Origin: PWPS01 sp964573145
GTDB lineage: Bacteria > Patescibacteriota > Minisyncoccia > Minisyncoccales > PWPS01
Length of the DNA: 12,159 bases
Assembly: GCA_964573145.1 (NCBI GenBank)
Contig: CAZNIM010000023.1
Coordinates: 1-12,159 of the forward strand
Reading direction: 5' to 3'
The notes below the pieces were generated by a model that made no database searches, was not told the DNA's origin, and saw only the letters and a list, made by a program, of their open reading frames with translations. Of this stretch, positions 1 to 6,131 are shown one piece after another. Position 1 is the first letter of the stretch, and each line of letters starts with the position of its first letter. Made by a program: the position numbers and the translations under genes.

Positions 1-82
1 CGCTAAAAAGAGCGAAAGTCGCTCCGGCAACAACACCGGCAACAAGCGCGATAATAGCTAAACTAAGTAATGTTTTTTTCAT
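1..82 (-). CDS. Secreted TasA/CalY-like protein, N-terminal fragment (partial at window edge)
   Basis: Only 27 complete codons are visible; the gene continues beyond the left edge. The peptide starts M-K-K-T-L-L, has a hydrophobic core rich in Leu, Ile, Ala and Val, and ends G-A-T-F-A-L-F-S, with the next codon beginning with G. A Lys-Lys n-region, a short hydrophobic segment and an A-T-x-A-x-F-S(-D) ending form the signal-peptide pattern of TasA/CalY (camelysin) family proteins, which are secreted and often build extracellular fibres. The ATG at 82 is the only sensible start and has no Shine-Dalgarno motif. A structured leader with its own promoter lies upstream (137-292). The family call rests on the signal peptide alone; another secreted or pilin-like protein remains possible. 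Confidence 0.5.
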   Translation of the reverse strand, partial: MKKTLLSLAIIALVAGVVAGATFALFS

Positions 83-142
83 AATTCTAATAATTAACTA
101 ATAACTTAATTTCGACCTTTTATATTTGTTTGCTAAGACGCC

Positions 143-173
143 AAAAAACAAAAAATCGCCACTAAAAAGGCGA
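143..173 (-). terminator. Intrinsic terminator-like hairpin between the nrd operon and the left-edge gene
   Basis: On the minus strand a 5-bp stem TCGCC/GGCGA (173-169 with 160-156) closes an 8-base loop and is followed by T6-G-T6 (155-143). It could end the nrd operon transcript and any RNA started at the 264-292 promoter, or act as an attenuator for the gene starting at 82. The stem is short, but the long double T-tract is persuasive. Confidence 0.6.
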
Positions 174-258
174 ATAAGTGTGGGCGGCGTCAATTTTTTG
201 TCTTTTTTGGTAGACAAATCGGTAAAGTTTTTATGGCTTTACCCTCCTTAATCGGTAC
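149..258 (-). ncRNA. Structured leader or small RNA upstream of the TasA-like gene
   Basis: A promoter at 264-292 would start RNA near 258. Three consecutive hairpins follow on the minus strand. H1 is GGTAAAG (243-237) with CTTTACC (227-221), with a 9-base loop CCATAAAAA. H2 is TTTGTC (218-213) with GACAAA (202-197), with a 10-base loop TACCAAAAAA. H3 is the terminator-like stem at 173-156. The A-rich stretch 210-193 can also pair with the T-tracts at 156-141, and GACGCC (191-186) with GGCGTC (142-137), so competing folds exist. No ATG-initiated ORF occurs before codon 1 of the gene at 82. It is either an independent RNA of about 110 nt or a riboswitch/attenuator-like leader; no known class was recognised. 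Confidence 0.4.
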
Positions 259-263
259 TTTCA

Positions 264-292
264 ATTGTAACTATTATCTTTCCGGCTGTCAA
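264..292 (-). promoter_or_regulatory. Sigma70-type promoter, TTGACA-17-TACAAT
   Basis: The minus strand carries TTGACA (292-287), a 17-bp spacer and TACAAT (269-264), a near-consensus housekeeping promoter. The -35 hexamer contains the TGA stop of the flavin reductase gene. The predicted start is near 258-256. It would transcribe the hairpin leader and possibly the gene beginning at 82. Confidence 0.65.
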
Positions 293-795
293 TACTTGTC
301 GCAAGCTTCAAGCAACTTTTCAAAAAAGCCACTTACAAGCTCTTTTTGCTTTGTAAGATCCTCTTCTTTTTTAAATATGTCGGCGACATTCTTAAAGGTG
401 ACAAAAGAAGATATCGGCATCATTCCCAAATTGACCAAGACGGGTCGCAGCTTTTCTATCATTCTAATTCCACCGAAGGATCCGGCGGAAACGCCGATTA
501 TGCCGACCGGCTTTCCGGCATACTCATCCAAAAAGCTATCGAGTAAAATCTTCAGCTCTCCGGGATAACCGCTGTTGTATTCGGGAGAAACTATTATAAA
601 ACCGTCGGCTTTGTCAATCTTTTCTTGAAGCTCTTTTTGGTCTTCGGGGTATCTTTTTGTCGCCGACTTAGCCCAGTCACGGACGTCGATTATTTCGGTT
701 TGAAAATCGGTGACTTCGTCCAAAACGAAATCAGCTACTTCTTTTGACCTTCTCCCCTTGCGAGCGGTTCCCAATATGATCGGAATATATTTCAT
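289..795 (-). CDS. NADPH-dependent FMN reductase-like flavoprotein
   Basis: A 168-residue protein, the usual size for single-domain NADPH-dependent FMN reductase/quinone reductase flavodoxin-fold proteins. Residues 5-17 form the first strand and the phosphate-binding loop (I-I-L-G-T-A-R-K-G-R-R-S). Residues 70-82 (S-P-E-Y-N-S-G-Y-P-G-E-L-K) are the family's S-P-E-Y-N...P-G-x-L-K signature near the isoalloxazine ring. A third loop, S-A-G-S-F-G-G, lies around 103-109. It is likely a cytosolic enzyme reducing flavin or quinone with NADPH. Its ATG overlaps the nrdG stop (ATGA, 795-792), implying translational coupling. That position suggests, but does not prove, a role in supplying reducing power to the ribonucleotide reductase system. 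The exact substrate cannot be read from sequence. Confidence 0.88.
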   Translation of the reverse strand: MKYIPIILGTARKGRRSKEVADFVLDEVTDFQTEIIDVRDWAKSATKRYPEDQKELQEKIDKADGFIIVSPEYNSGYPGELKILLDSFLDEYAGKPVGIIGVSAGSFGGIRMIEKLRPVLVNLGMMPISSFVTFKNVADIFKKEEDLTKQKELVSGFFEKLLEACDKY

Positions 796-1484
796 CTTAT
801 TTTACAAATTTCAAAATCGGATTCTATTTCCGATTTTATTTCTTCTAAAAATTCTTTCGGATAGGGTTCTTTTCCAAGAAAACGGTTATCAACAACTTTT
901 TTTCCTCTGAACTTTTGCAGGTAATATCTTTTGGCGGGAGCAATCTCTTTGACTATGGCCAGAATATCACTTTTGGTATGAACTTCGGGAACGACGGTGG
1001 TTCTGAACTCATAATCATTCATCTCTTTAATAATCGCTATGCTTTCTCTGAGTTTGGCGGAATCGACATCGGCCAAAGTTACTTCTTTATATTTTTCCAG
1101 TGGTGCCTTAACATCCATGGCGACATAATCCAAAAGACCGGCATTCAAAAGGTCGGCGATCATCTTCGGATCGGTTCCGTTGGTATCCAACTTAACGGCG
1201 TAACCGATATCTTTTATCTTTTTAGCAAAATCAAAAAGATCTTCGTTTACCGTCGGCTCTCCTCCGCAAATTACGACTCCGTCCAGAAAATCTCTGCGCT
1301 CTTTTAGAAATTCAAAAAAATAATCGGGGTCGATCTCGGGAGCATCATTTATCTTTTCGGGAACGACGAGTTCCGGGCTGTGACACCAAGGACACCGAAA
1401 ATTACAACCGGCCAAAAATACGGTACAAGCCGGTTTTTCGGGAAAATCTATTAAAGTAAGCTTTTGAAGCCCTCCTATCTTCAT
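792..1484 (-). CDS. nrdG: Anaerobic ribonucleoside-triphosphate reductase activating protein (radical SAM)
   Basis: A 230-residue radical SAM enzyme that would abstract hydrogen from the NrdD glycine to create the glycyl radical. The 4Fe-4S motif C-x3-C-x2-C is at residues 27-34 (C-N-F-R-C-P-W-C), and the S-adenosylmethionine-binding G-G-E-P motif follows later (I-C-G-G-E-P-T). The N-terminus M-K-I-G-G-L-Q-K-L-T-L-I-D-F-P matches the NrdG2-type activases closely, which is why I start at 1484. The frame is open to 1637, but the extra 51 residues overlap the upstream gene and look like read-through of its frame. The start lies 4 bases after the upstream stop, and the stop overlaps the start of the flavin reductase gene. 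It acts on NrdD, or here probably on the separate loop protein encoded just upstream. Confidence 0.92.
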   Translation of the reverse strand: MKIGGLQKLTLIDFPEKPACTVFLAGCNFRCPWCHSPELVVPEKINDAPEIDPDYFFEFLKERRDFLDGVVICGGEPTVNEDLFDFAKKIKDIGYAVKLDTNGTDPKMIADLLNAGLLDYVAMDVKAPLEKYKEVTLADVDSAKLRESIAIIKEMNDYEFRTTVVPEVHTKSDILAIVKEIAPAKRYYLQKFRGKKVVDNRFLGKEPYPKEFLEEIKSEIESDFEICKIR

Positions 1485-1488
1485 CAAA

Positions 1489-1800
1489 CTACCGAACGAA
1501 AGTTTTTCTTTCTTTGAACTCTTGAGTCTTTCCTTCGTTCCAGTTTTGAACCGGTCGAAGGTAACCGACGATTCGAGAGTAAACTTCACACTTTTTGTAG
1601 TCTTTGAGTGAAGGGTTTTTAGAGTAGCAAGAGTCACACTTCAATACGGAAAGTTTTTCGTCTCCGTCTTCATATATAAGAAGTGCTCCGTCTTTTATTT
1701 CTCCGTCTTCGATTTCCAGTTTTGTCCCACAATCGCAGCAAGCTCCCTTCTCCAAGGCCTCTTTCTCTTTTTTGAATATTTTTGCTTTTAGATTTTTCAT
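1489..1800 (-). CDS. Stand-alone glycyl radical loop subunit of class III ribonucleotide reductase
   Basis: A 103-residue protein. Residues 71-101 carry the extreme C-terminus of NrdD (C-E-V-Y-S-R-I-V-G-Y-L-R-P-V-Q-N-W-N, then E-F-K-E-R-K-T-F), with Gly79 the predicted radical site. Before it lies a domain absent from ordinary NrdD tails: a basic N-terminus (1-18), C-C-D-C at 21-24 and C-D-S-C at 55-58, probably a four-cysteine zinc ribbon, with an acidic stretch between. The neighbouring NrdD lacks this loop, so the two chains must work together for a radical to reach the active site. It begins 5 bases after the nrdD stop and ends 4 bases before nrdG. It resembles in principle the spare glycyl radical subunit of pyruvate formate-lyase (YfiD/GrcA), but replaces rather than duplicates the domain. 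No Shine-Dalgarno motif is present. Confidence 0.85.
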   Translation of the reverse strand: MKNLKAKIFKKEKEALEKGACCDCGTKLEIEDGEIKDGALLIYEDGDEKLSVLKCDSCYSKNPSLKDYKKCEVYSRIVGYLRPVQNWNEGKTQEFKERKTFVR

Positions 1801-1805
1801 ACGAA

Positions 1806-3824
1806 TTATTTATCGTTTATATTTTTAATGACCTTTGTCGGTTTTTCTATTCTACAGTTGGGGCAGTAATTCTTTTCCCCGTGAACATACCCGCAGGTGG
1901 GACAAACCGAAAAACTGGGGGTAAGTGTTAAATAAGGTAGCTCGTAATTTTCAAATATGTTTTTCACCAGCTTTTTGGCGGCTTCGGTTTCAGAAATCTT
2001 TTCTCCTAAAAAGAGGTGAATAACGGTTCCACCGGTAAAGCGAGTTTGTAAGCTGTCTTGATGCTCGATTATTTTGAAAGGATCATCGCTGTGACTGACC
2101 GGAAGATGAACCGAGTTGGTATAATAAGGAGTTTCTTCGGTTCCGGCGGTAATTATGTCGGGATATTTTTCTTTATCTATCTTGGCTTGTTTGTAAGCGG
2201 TTCCTTCTCCGGGAGTCGCTTCCAGGTTGTAAAGGTTGCCGGTTTCTTCTTGGTAATCGACAAGGCGATCATTCATAAAGTCGAGAACCTCTTCGGCGAA
2301 CTTTTTACCTCTTTCGCTTTCTATCCCCTGACCTAAAAAGTTGAGACAAGCTTCATTCATTCCGATAAGTCCGATTGTCGAGAAGTGGTTTCCGTAGTAA
2401 GAACCTCTCATCTGCTTTACTCCCTCGAGATAATGTCGGCTGTAAGGATAAAGGCCTTTCTCCATGAAGTCGTCGATGACTTTTCTTTTTATCTCCAAAG
2501 AGTTCTTGGCCAGATCCATCATCTTTTTCAGGCGGGTATAGAATTCATCTTCATTTTCAGAAAGATATCCTATTCTTGACAGGTTGACGGTGACTACTCC
2601 GATCGAACCGGTTAGCGGTTGACTACCGAAGAGCCCTCCTCCTCTCTTTATAAGTTCGGTATTATCCAGTCGTAGACGACAACACATACTCCTGAAGTCT
2701 TCCGGATTCATGTCGGAATTAACGAAGTTGGAAAAATAGTTTATTCCGTACTTGGTGGTCGCCTCCCACATCGGTTCCAAGGTTTCATTATCCCAGTCGA
2801 AGTCATCGGTTATAGAAATGGTCGGAATCGGGAAGGTAAAGACTCTTCCTTTGGCGTCCCCTTCCATCAAGACTTCGTAGAAGGCACGATTGAGCATATC
2901 CATCTCTTTTTGAAACTCTCCGTAAGTGGCATCTTGAAATTCTCCGCCGACAACAACCGGCTGGTCTTTCATGTGTGCGGGAACTTTAACATCCAAAGAT
3001 ACGTTGATGAACGGAGTTTGAAATCCAACTCTGGTCGGAACCATGCAGTTGAATAAAAATTCTTGCATCGCTTGCTTTACATCGGAATAGTCAAGATTGT
3101 CAAAACCGACAAAAGGAGCCAAAAGAGTGTCGAAGTTACTCATCGCTTGAGCTCCGGCCGATTCACCCTGAAGGGTAAAAAAGAAGTTGACTATTTGTCC
3201 GAGGGCCGGTCTGAGATGCTTGGGCGGTGCCGATTCTATCTTGGAGGGAACTCCACCGAATCCTTTAAGTAGTAAGTCTTGCAAATCCCATCCACAACAA
3301 TAAGTAGCCAAAAGGTTTAAATCATGAATATGAATATCTTCGGCTTTGGCCGCCTCTCTTATATTTTCGGGATAAATTTTATTGAGCCAATATTCTTTTG
3401 AAACGTGCGAAGTAACGTATTGATTGAGCCCTTGAAGAGAGTAAGTCATGTTGGCGTTCTCTTTAACCTGCCAATCGAGCTCATCGATGTAATCTTCAAC
3501 CAGATTGGAAGACTCATCGAACTCTCCCTTTATCTCTCTTATCTCTCTTCGCTTTTCTCTGTAAAGTATGTAGCTTTTGGCTGCTTCACTAAGTCCTTGA
3601 TCGATCAACACTTCTTCCACTATATCCTGAATATCTTCGACGTGGGGAACTTCTTCACGACTGAATCTTCTTAAAAGAAGGTCAAAAACTTCGTCGGACA
3701 CTTCTTTGGCGGTCTCTTTACCACCCTGATTGGAAGTGGTAAGAGCTTTGAAGACGGCATTTTCAATTTTGCCTATATCGAAATCAACTTTTTCTCCATT
3801 TCTTTTTTCAACTTTGGAAATCAT
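1806..3824 (-). CDS. nrdD: Anaerobic (class III) ribonucleoside-triphosphate reductase, catalytic chain lacking the glycyl radical loop
   Basis: A 672-residue protein that would convert ribonucleotides to deoxyribonucleotides without oxygen. An ATP-cone allosteric domain fills roughly residues 3-92. The catalytic barrel follows, with N-C-M-V-P-T-R-V-G-F at 259-268 and M-C-C-R-L-R-L at 380-386, whose cysteine is the expected thiyl radical site. A Cys pair at 176-177 lies where the second active-site cysteine is expected. The C-terminal zinc site C-P-T-C...C-P-N-C is at 641-657. In canonical NrdD the R-x-x-G-Y radical loop follows within a few residues. Here the chain instead ends K-V-I-K-N-I-N-D-K, and the loop is encoded by the next gene. 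It is the first gene of a four-gene operon with a hairpin in its short leader. Confidence 0.95.
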   Translation of the reverse strand: MISKVEKRNGEKVDFDIGKIENAVFKALTTSNQGGKETAKEVSDEVFDLLLRRFSREEVPHVEDIQDIVEEVLIDQGLSEAAKSYILYREKRREIREIKGEFDESSNLVEDYIDELDWQVKENANMTYSLQGLNQYVTSHVSKEYWLNKIYPENIREAAKAEDIHIHDLNLLATYCCGWDLQDLLLKGFGGVPSKIESAPPKHLRPALGQIVNFFFTLQGESAGAQAMSNFDTLLAPFVGFDNLDYSDVKQAMQEFLFNCMVPTRVGFQTPFINVSLDVKVPAHMKDQPVVVGGEFQDATYGEFQKEMDMLNRAFYEVLMEGDAKGRVFTFPIPTISITDDFDWDNETLEPMWEATTKYGINYFSNFVNSDMNPEDFRSMCCRLRLDNTELIKRGGGLFGSQPLTGSIGVVTVNLSRIGYLSENEDEFYTRLKKMMDLAKNSLEIKRKVIDDFMEKGLYPYSRHYLEGVKQMRGSYYGNHFSTIGLIGMNEACLNFLGQGIESERGKKFAEEVLDFMNDRLVDYQEETGNLYNLEATPGEGTAYKQAKIDKEKYPDIITAGTEETPYYTNSVHLPVSHSDDPFKIIEHQDSLQTRFTGGTVIHLFLGEKISETEAAKKLVKNIFENYELPYLTLTPSFSVCPTCGYVHGEKNYCPNCRIEKPTKVIKNINDK

Positions 3825-3845
3825 AGAAAATTGGACTTAGCTTAT

Positions 3846-3869
3846 AAAACAACCCCGGAGGGTTGTTTT
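3846..3869 (-). terminator. Strong hairpin between ftsZ and nrdD, likely intrinsic terminator or attenuator
   Basis: A perfect 10-bp stem AAAACAACCC/GGGTTGTTTT closes a 4-base loop. Its T-rich arm ends the stem on either strand, so it can work in both directions. On the minus strand it lies after ftsZ and 22 bases before the nrdD start. If nrdD is transcribed from the candidate promoter at 3916-3942, the hairpin sits inside the nrdD leader. Confidence 0.65.
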
Positions 3870-3915
3870 CTATTCTTTTTATATTAAGTACTTAGTGATA
3901 CTCATTACTATTAAG

Positions 3916-3942
3916 TCTATACCTCTCACTGAAAGGTGTCAA
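3916..3942 (-). promoter_or_regulatory. Candidate nrdD promoter, TTGACA-15-TATAGA
   Basis: A consensus -35 TTGACA (3942-3937) begins one base after the ftsZ stop. TATAGA (3921-3916) follows after a short 15-bp spacer. This would give a leader of about 85 nt that includes the hairpin at 3846-3869 and a near-palindrome around 3886-3895. The spacer is suboptimal, so the call is tentative. Confidence 0.4.
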
Positions 3943-3943
3943 G

Positions 3944-4876
3944 TCAGAAACCGGTAGCGATAACGGTTACTTTTATCTCTCCTTCTTCGAGACTGTCATC
4001 CTCGACGGCCCCGAAAATAACTTGGGCGTCGGGAGAAACTTTCTCTTTAATTACTTTGGCGATATCGTTAACTTCGGCGAGTGAAAGATCATCTCCCCCA
4101 CCGACATTGAAAAGAACTCCTTTTGCGTTTTCGCAAGAAAGATCGACCAAGGGAAGATCAAGTGCCTTTCCGGCCGCTTCTTCCGCTCTGCGTTTTCCTT
4201 TGGCGATTCCTTTTCCAAAGAGGGCCGATCCGGAATTTTTCATTATCGCTTTAACATCCGCGAAATCGATACTGATTATTCCCGGAAGAACGATTAAGTC
4301 GGAAATTCCTTGAACCGCTTGGCGTAAAATCTCGTCACAGTGCCAAAATGCTTCGGACAAGGTGACGTTGGAATCGAGACTGGTTAAGAGTTTGTCGTTG
4401 GCGATCGGGATCAAGGTGTCCACCTTTCCCTTTACTCTTTCCAAGCCTTCTTTGGCTACTCTTTCTCTTTCTTTTCCTTCAAAAGAAAAAGGCATGGTAA
4501 CAACGGCGATAGTTAAAGCACCGGTGTTTTTGGCTATCTCGGAGATTATCGGCAAAGCGCCCGTTCCGGTTCCTCCTCCCAGACCACAAGTTAAAAAGAC
4601 CATCTCCGAACCTTCGAGAGCTTCTTTTATTTCATCGGCGTTTTCTTTGGCCGCCTTCTCTCCTATCTCCGGATTCATTCCGGCTCCGAGTCCTTCGGTA
4701 AGCTCTTTACCTATTCTAATCTTTTTGTCCGCCTCGGTCTTTTCAAGGTCTTGAAAATCGGCGTTTATGGCGATGAGCTCGATTCCTTTTATATCACAGC
4801 CCATCATTCTGGTTATGGCATTCCCTCCGGATCCTCCTATACCAACCACTTTTATCTTTGGCAATTGTTTTGTCAT
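3944..4876 (-). CDS. ftsZ: Cell division GTPase FtsZ, minimal form without C-terminal tail
   Basis: A 310-residue tubulin-like GTPase forming the division ring. The N-terminal nucleotide fold starts G-I-G-G-S-G-G-N-A (12-20), and the tubulin signature G-G-G-T-G-T-G is at 100-106. The T7 synergy loop, which completes the next subunit's GTPase site, is at 202-207 (S-I-D-F-A-D). Asp204 and Asp207 are retained, but the usual leading Asn is Ser202. The protein ends V-T-V-I-A-T-G-F, at the last strand of the globular domain, so the flexible linker and conserved C-terminal peptide that bind FtsA and other partners in most bacteria are absent. E. coli FtsZ is 383 residues. It starts 2 bases after the ftsA stop and is surely co-transcribed with it. 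The hairpin about 75 bases downstream leaves no room for a split-off tail gene. Confidence 0.95.
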   Translation of the reverse strand: MTKQLPKIKVVGIGGSGGNAITRMMGCDIKGIELIAINADFQDLEKTEADKKIRIGKELTEGLGAGMNPEIGEKAAKENADEIKEALEGSEMVFLTCGLGGGTGTGALPIISEIAKNTGALTIAVVTMPFSFEGKERERVAKEGLERVKGKVDTLIPIANDKLLTSLDSNVTLSEAFWHCDEILRQAVQGISDLIVLPGIISIDFADVKAIMKNSGSALFGKGIAKGKRRAEEAAGKALDLPLVDLSCENAKGVLFNVGGGDDLSLAEVNDIAKVIKEKVSPDAQVIFGAVEDDSLEEGEIKVTVIATGF

Positions 4877-4878
4877 GG

Positions 4879-6096
4879 TTAAGGTATGAATATCCTGAAT
4901 AATTTTTTTATCTTTTTACCGGCTCCCCCGCTAAAATTAAAATCAAAAAGCCCCGTTCCTTTTTCGTCCTCCGCTCCCAATTTTACCAGTCCGCAAACGA
5001 CCGAAAGGCTGGGGTCTTCTTGAGAGGGATAAAAATCGGAAGGGGTTCCGATTCTGACCGGAAGTTGTAATTTCTTCTTAACGAAACCGACCAAATTGTC
5101 GAGCTTGGAGCCTCCGCCGGTAAGAACTATTCCGGCCGGTAATAGACCGGATCTTTCTATGTCCTCCAGCTTTTCATCTACAAGCTCGAAAATTTCATCA
5201 ACGCGCGCTCTGGCAATTTGCTTTAAATCACTTTCTTTAAAGCGAACCTTTTCTCCGTTACCGATGTTAACGGTTTTAATTTTTCCGGTCGCTTCACCCA
5301 AAATATGAGAACCCATCTCTTCCAAAACCTTACCGGCGGCATCGATGCTGATTCTCAAGCCGATGGCGATATCGTTTCTTATGTTTTGCATTCCGATGGG
5401 TAAAACGGAAGTGTGAATCATCTCCCCTTCTTCATAAACGGCTAAAGAAGTGGTGGCGGCTCCCATGTCGACAACGGCGACACCGAGCTCTTTTTCTTGA
5501 GAATCGAGAACCGCTGTGGCGGCAGCCGAAGTTCCCAAAAAGATATCCCGGACTTCCAATCCGGAATTTATTATTACCTCGGAGCTTTTTTCTATGTAGG
5601 GAGTAAATCCTCCGACCGCTAAAATTTTAGTTTCCAATCTTATCCCTCGCAGTCCGAGAGGTTCTTTTATTCCTCTTTGGTCGTCAACTACGTATTCTTG
5701 CGGGATAACTTGAATTATCTCTTTATTATAAGGTAGTGAAAAAGTTTTGGCCGCTTCGATTACTCTTTCCAGGTCTTGCTCGATAATTTTTTGGTCGGAA
5801 CGAGAAACGGAGACCAGTCCTTCGGAAGAAAGAGAAAATATATGACTTCCATTTATATTAATGTAGACGCCGTCGATATCTCTGCCCGATTCTCTTTCGA
5901 CTTGCTTGAGAGCTTCGGATATCGCCCGAGCAGTCTTCTTTTTATTACTTACGACCCCTTTTCTTACTCCCGAGGAAAGGCTGATCGACCTTCCTAAAAC
6001 TTCAAAACCCCTTCCGTCGGGCCTCTCCTTGGCAACTAATAGTTTGGTCGAATAGGATCCGATATCGAGTCCGGCAATAATAGGGGTTTTGCTCAT
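4879..6096 (-). CDS. ftsA: Cell division protein FtsA (actin-like membrane anchor)
   Basis: A 405-residue actin-fold ATPase that normally tethers FtsZ filaments to the membrane. Phosphate-1 loop: G-L-D-I-G-S-Y-S-T-K at 9-18. The 1C (SHS2) subdomain lies roughly between 85 and 165. Phosphate-2 loop: V-V-D-M-G-A-A-T-T-S at 208-217. Adenosine motif: L-T-G-G-G-S at 325-330. The C-terminus (about 391-405) ends K-K-I-K-K-L-F-R-I-F-I-P, a basic amphipathic helix of the membrane-targeting type. It lies directly upstream of ftsZ and has its own promoter within the tail of ybeY. Because this FtsZ lacks the peptide FtsA usually binds, the contact between the two must differ from the E. coli model or run through another protein. 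Confidence 0.95.
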   Translation of the reverse strand: MSKTPIIAGLDIGSYSTKLLVAKERPDGRGFEVLGRSISLSSGVRKGVVSNKKKTARAISEALKQVERESGRDIDGVYININGSHIFSLSSEGLVSVSRSDQKIIEQDLERVIEAAKTFSLPYNKEIIQVIPQEYVVDDQRGIKEPLGLRGIRLETKILAVGGFTPYIEKSSEVIINSGLEVRDIFLGTSAAATAVLDSQEKELGVAVVDMGAATTSLAVYEEGEMIHTSVLPIGMQNIRNDIAIGLRISIDAAGKVLEEMGSHILGEATGKIKTVNIGNGEKVRFKESDLKQIARARVDEIFELVDEKLEDIERSGLLPAGIVLTGGGSKLDNLVGFVKKKLQLPVRIGTPSDFYPSQEDPSLSVVCGLVKLGAEDEKGTGLFDFNFSGGAGKKIKKLFRIFIP

Positions 6097-6131
6097 TTTT
6101 ATCGTTTATCTATTAGAATTTCGCTTGAGTA

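Noticed and set aside
196..250. A possible short leader peptide after the AAGGAGGG motif, starting at ATA and reading M-K-T-L-P-I-C if ATA were a start.
   Set aside because: ATA is very rarely used for initiation, and the bases are accounted for by hairpins H1 and H2.
1485..1637. A 51-residue N-terminal extension of NrdG.
   Set aside because: It overlaps the loop-subunit gene in another frame and precedes the exact canonical NrdG2 start; the same reasoning excludes the extensions of the HIT protein (to 7221), bS21 (to 6817) and Pth (to 9000).
1489..1865. Split nrdD explained as a frameshift or sequencing error.
   Set aside because: The large chain ends with its own tail, the small ORF starts with a separate ATG, and about 70 residues with no NrdD counterpart precede the loop; a single indel cannot join them into a canonical C-terminus.
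3893..3946. A +1 frame after the FtsZ stop encodes D-L-T-P-F-S-E-R, loosely like the FtsZ C-terminal peptide (D-I-P-x-F-L-R), and the stop context TGAC recalls the prfB frameshift site.
   Set aside because: The slip TTC to TCT would pair badly with tRNA-Phe, there is no Shine-Dalgarno-like stimulator, the match is weak, and the same bases make a consensus -35 element.
3936..4313. A long plus-strand frame opposite ftsZ, with others opposite ftsA and nrdD.
   Set aside because: Low-complexity Ser/Pro-rich antisense shadows with no initiation context and no family resemblance.
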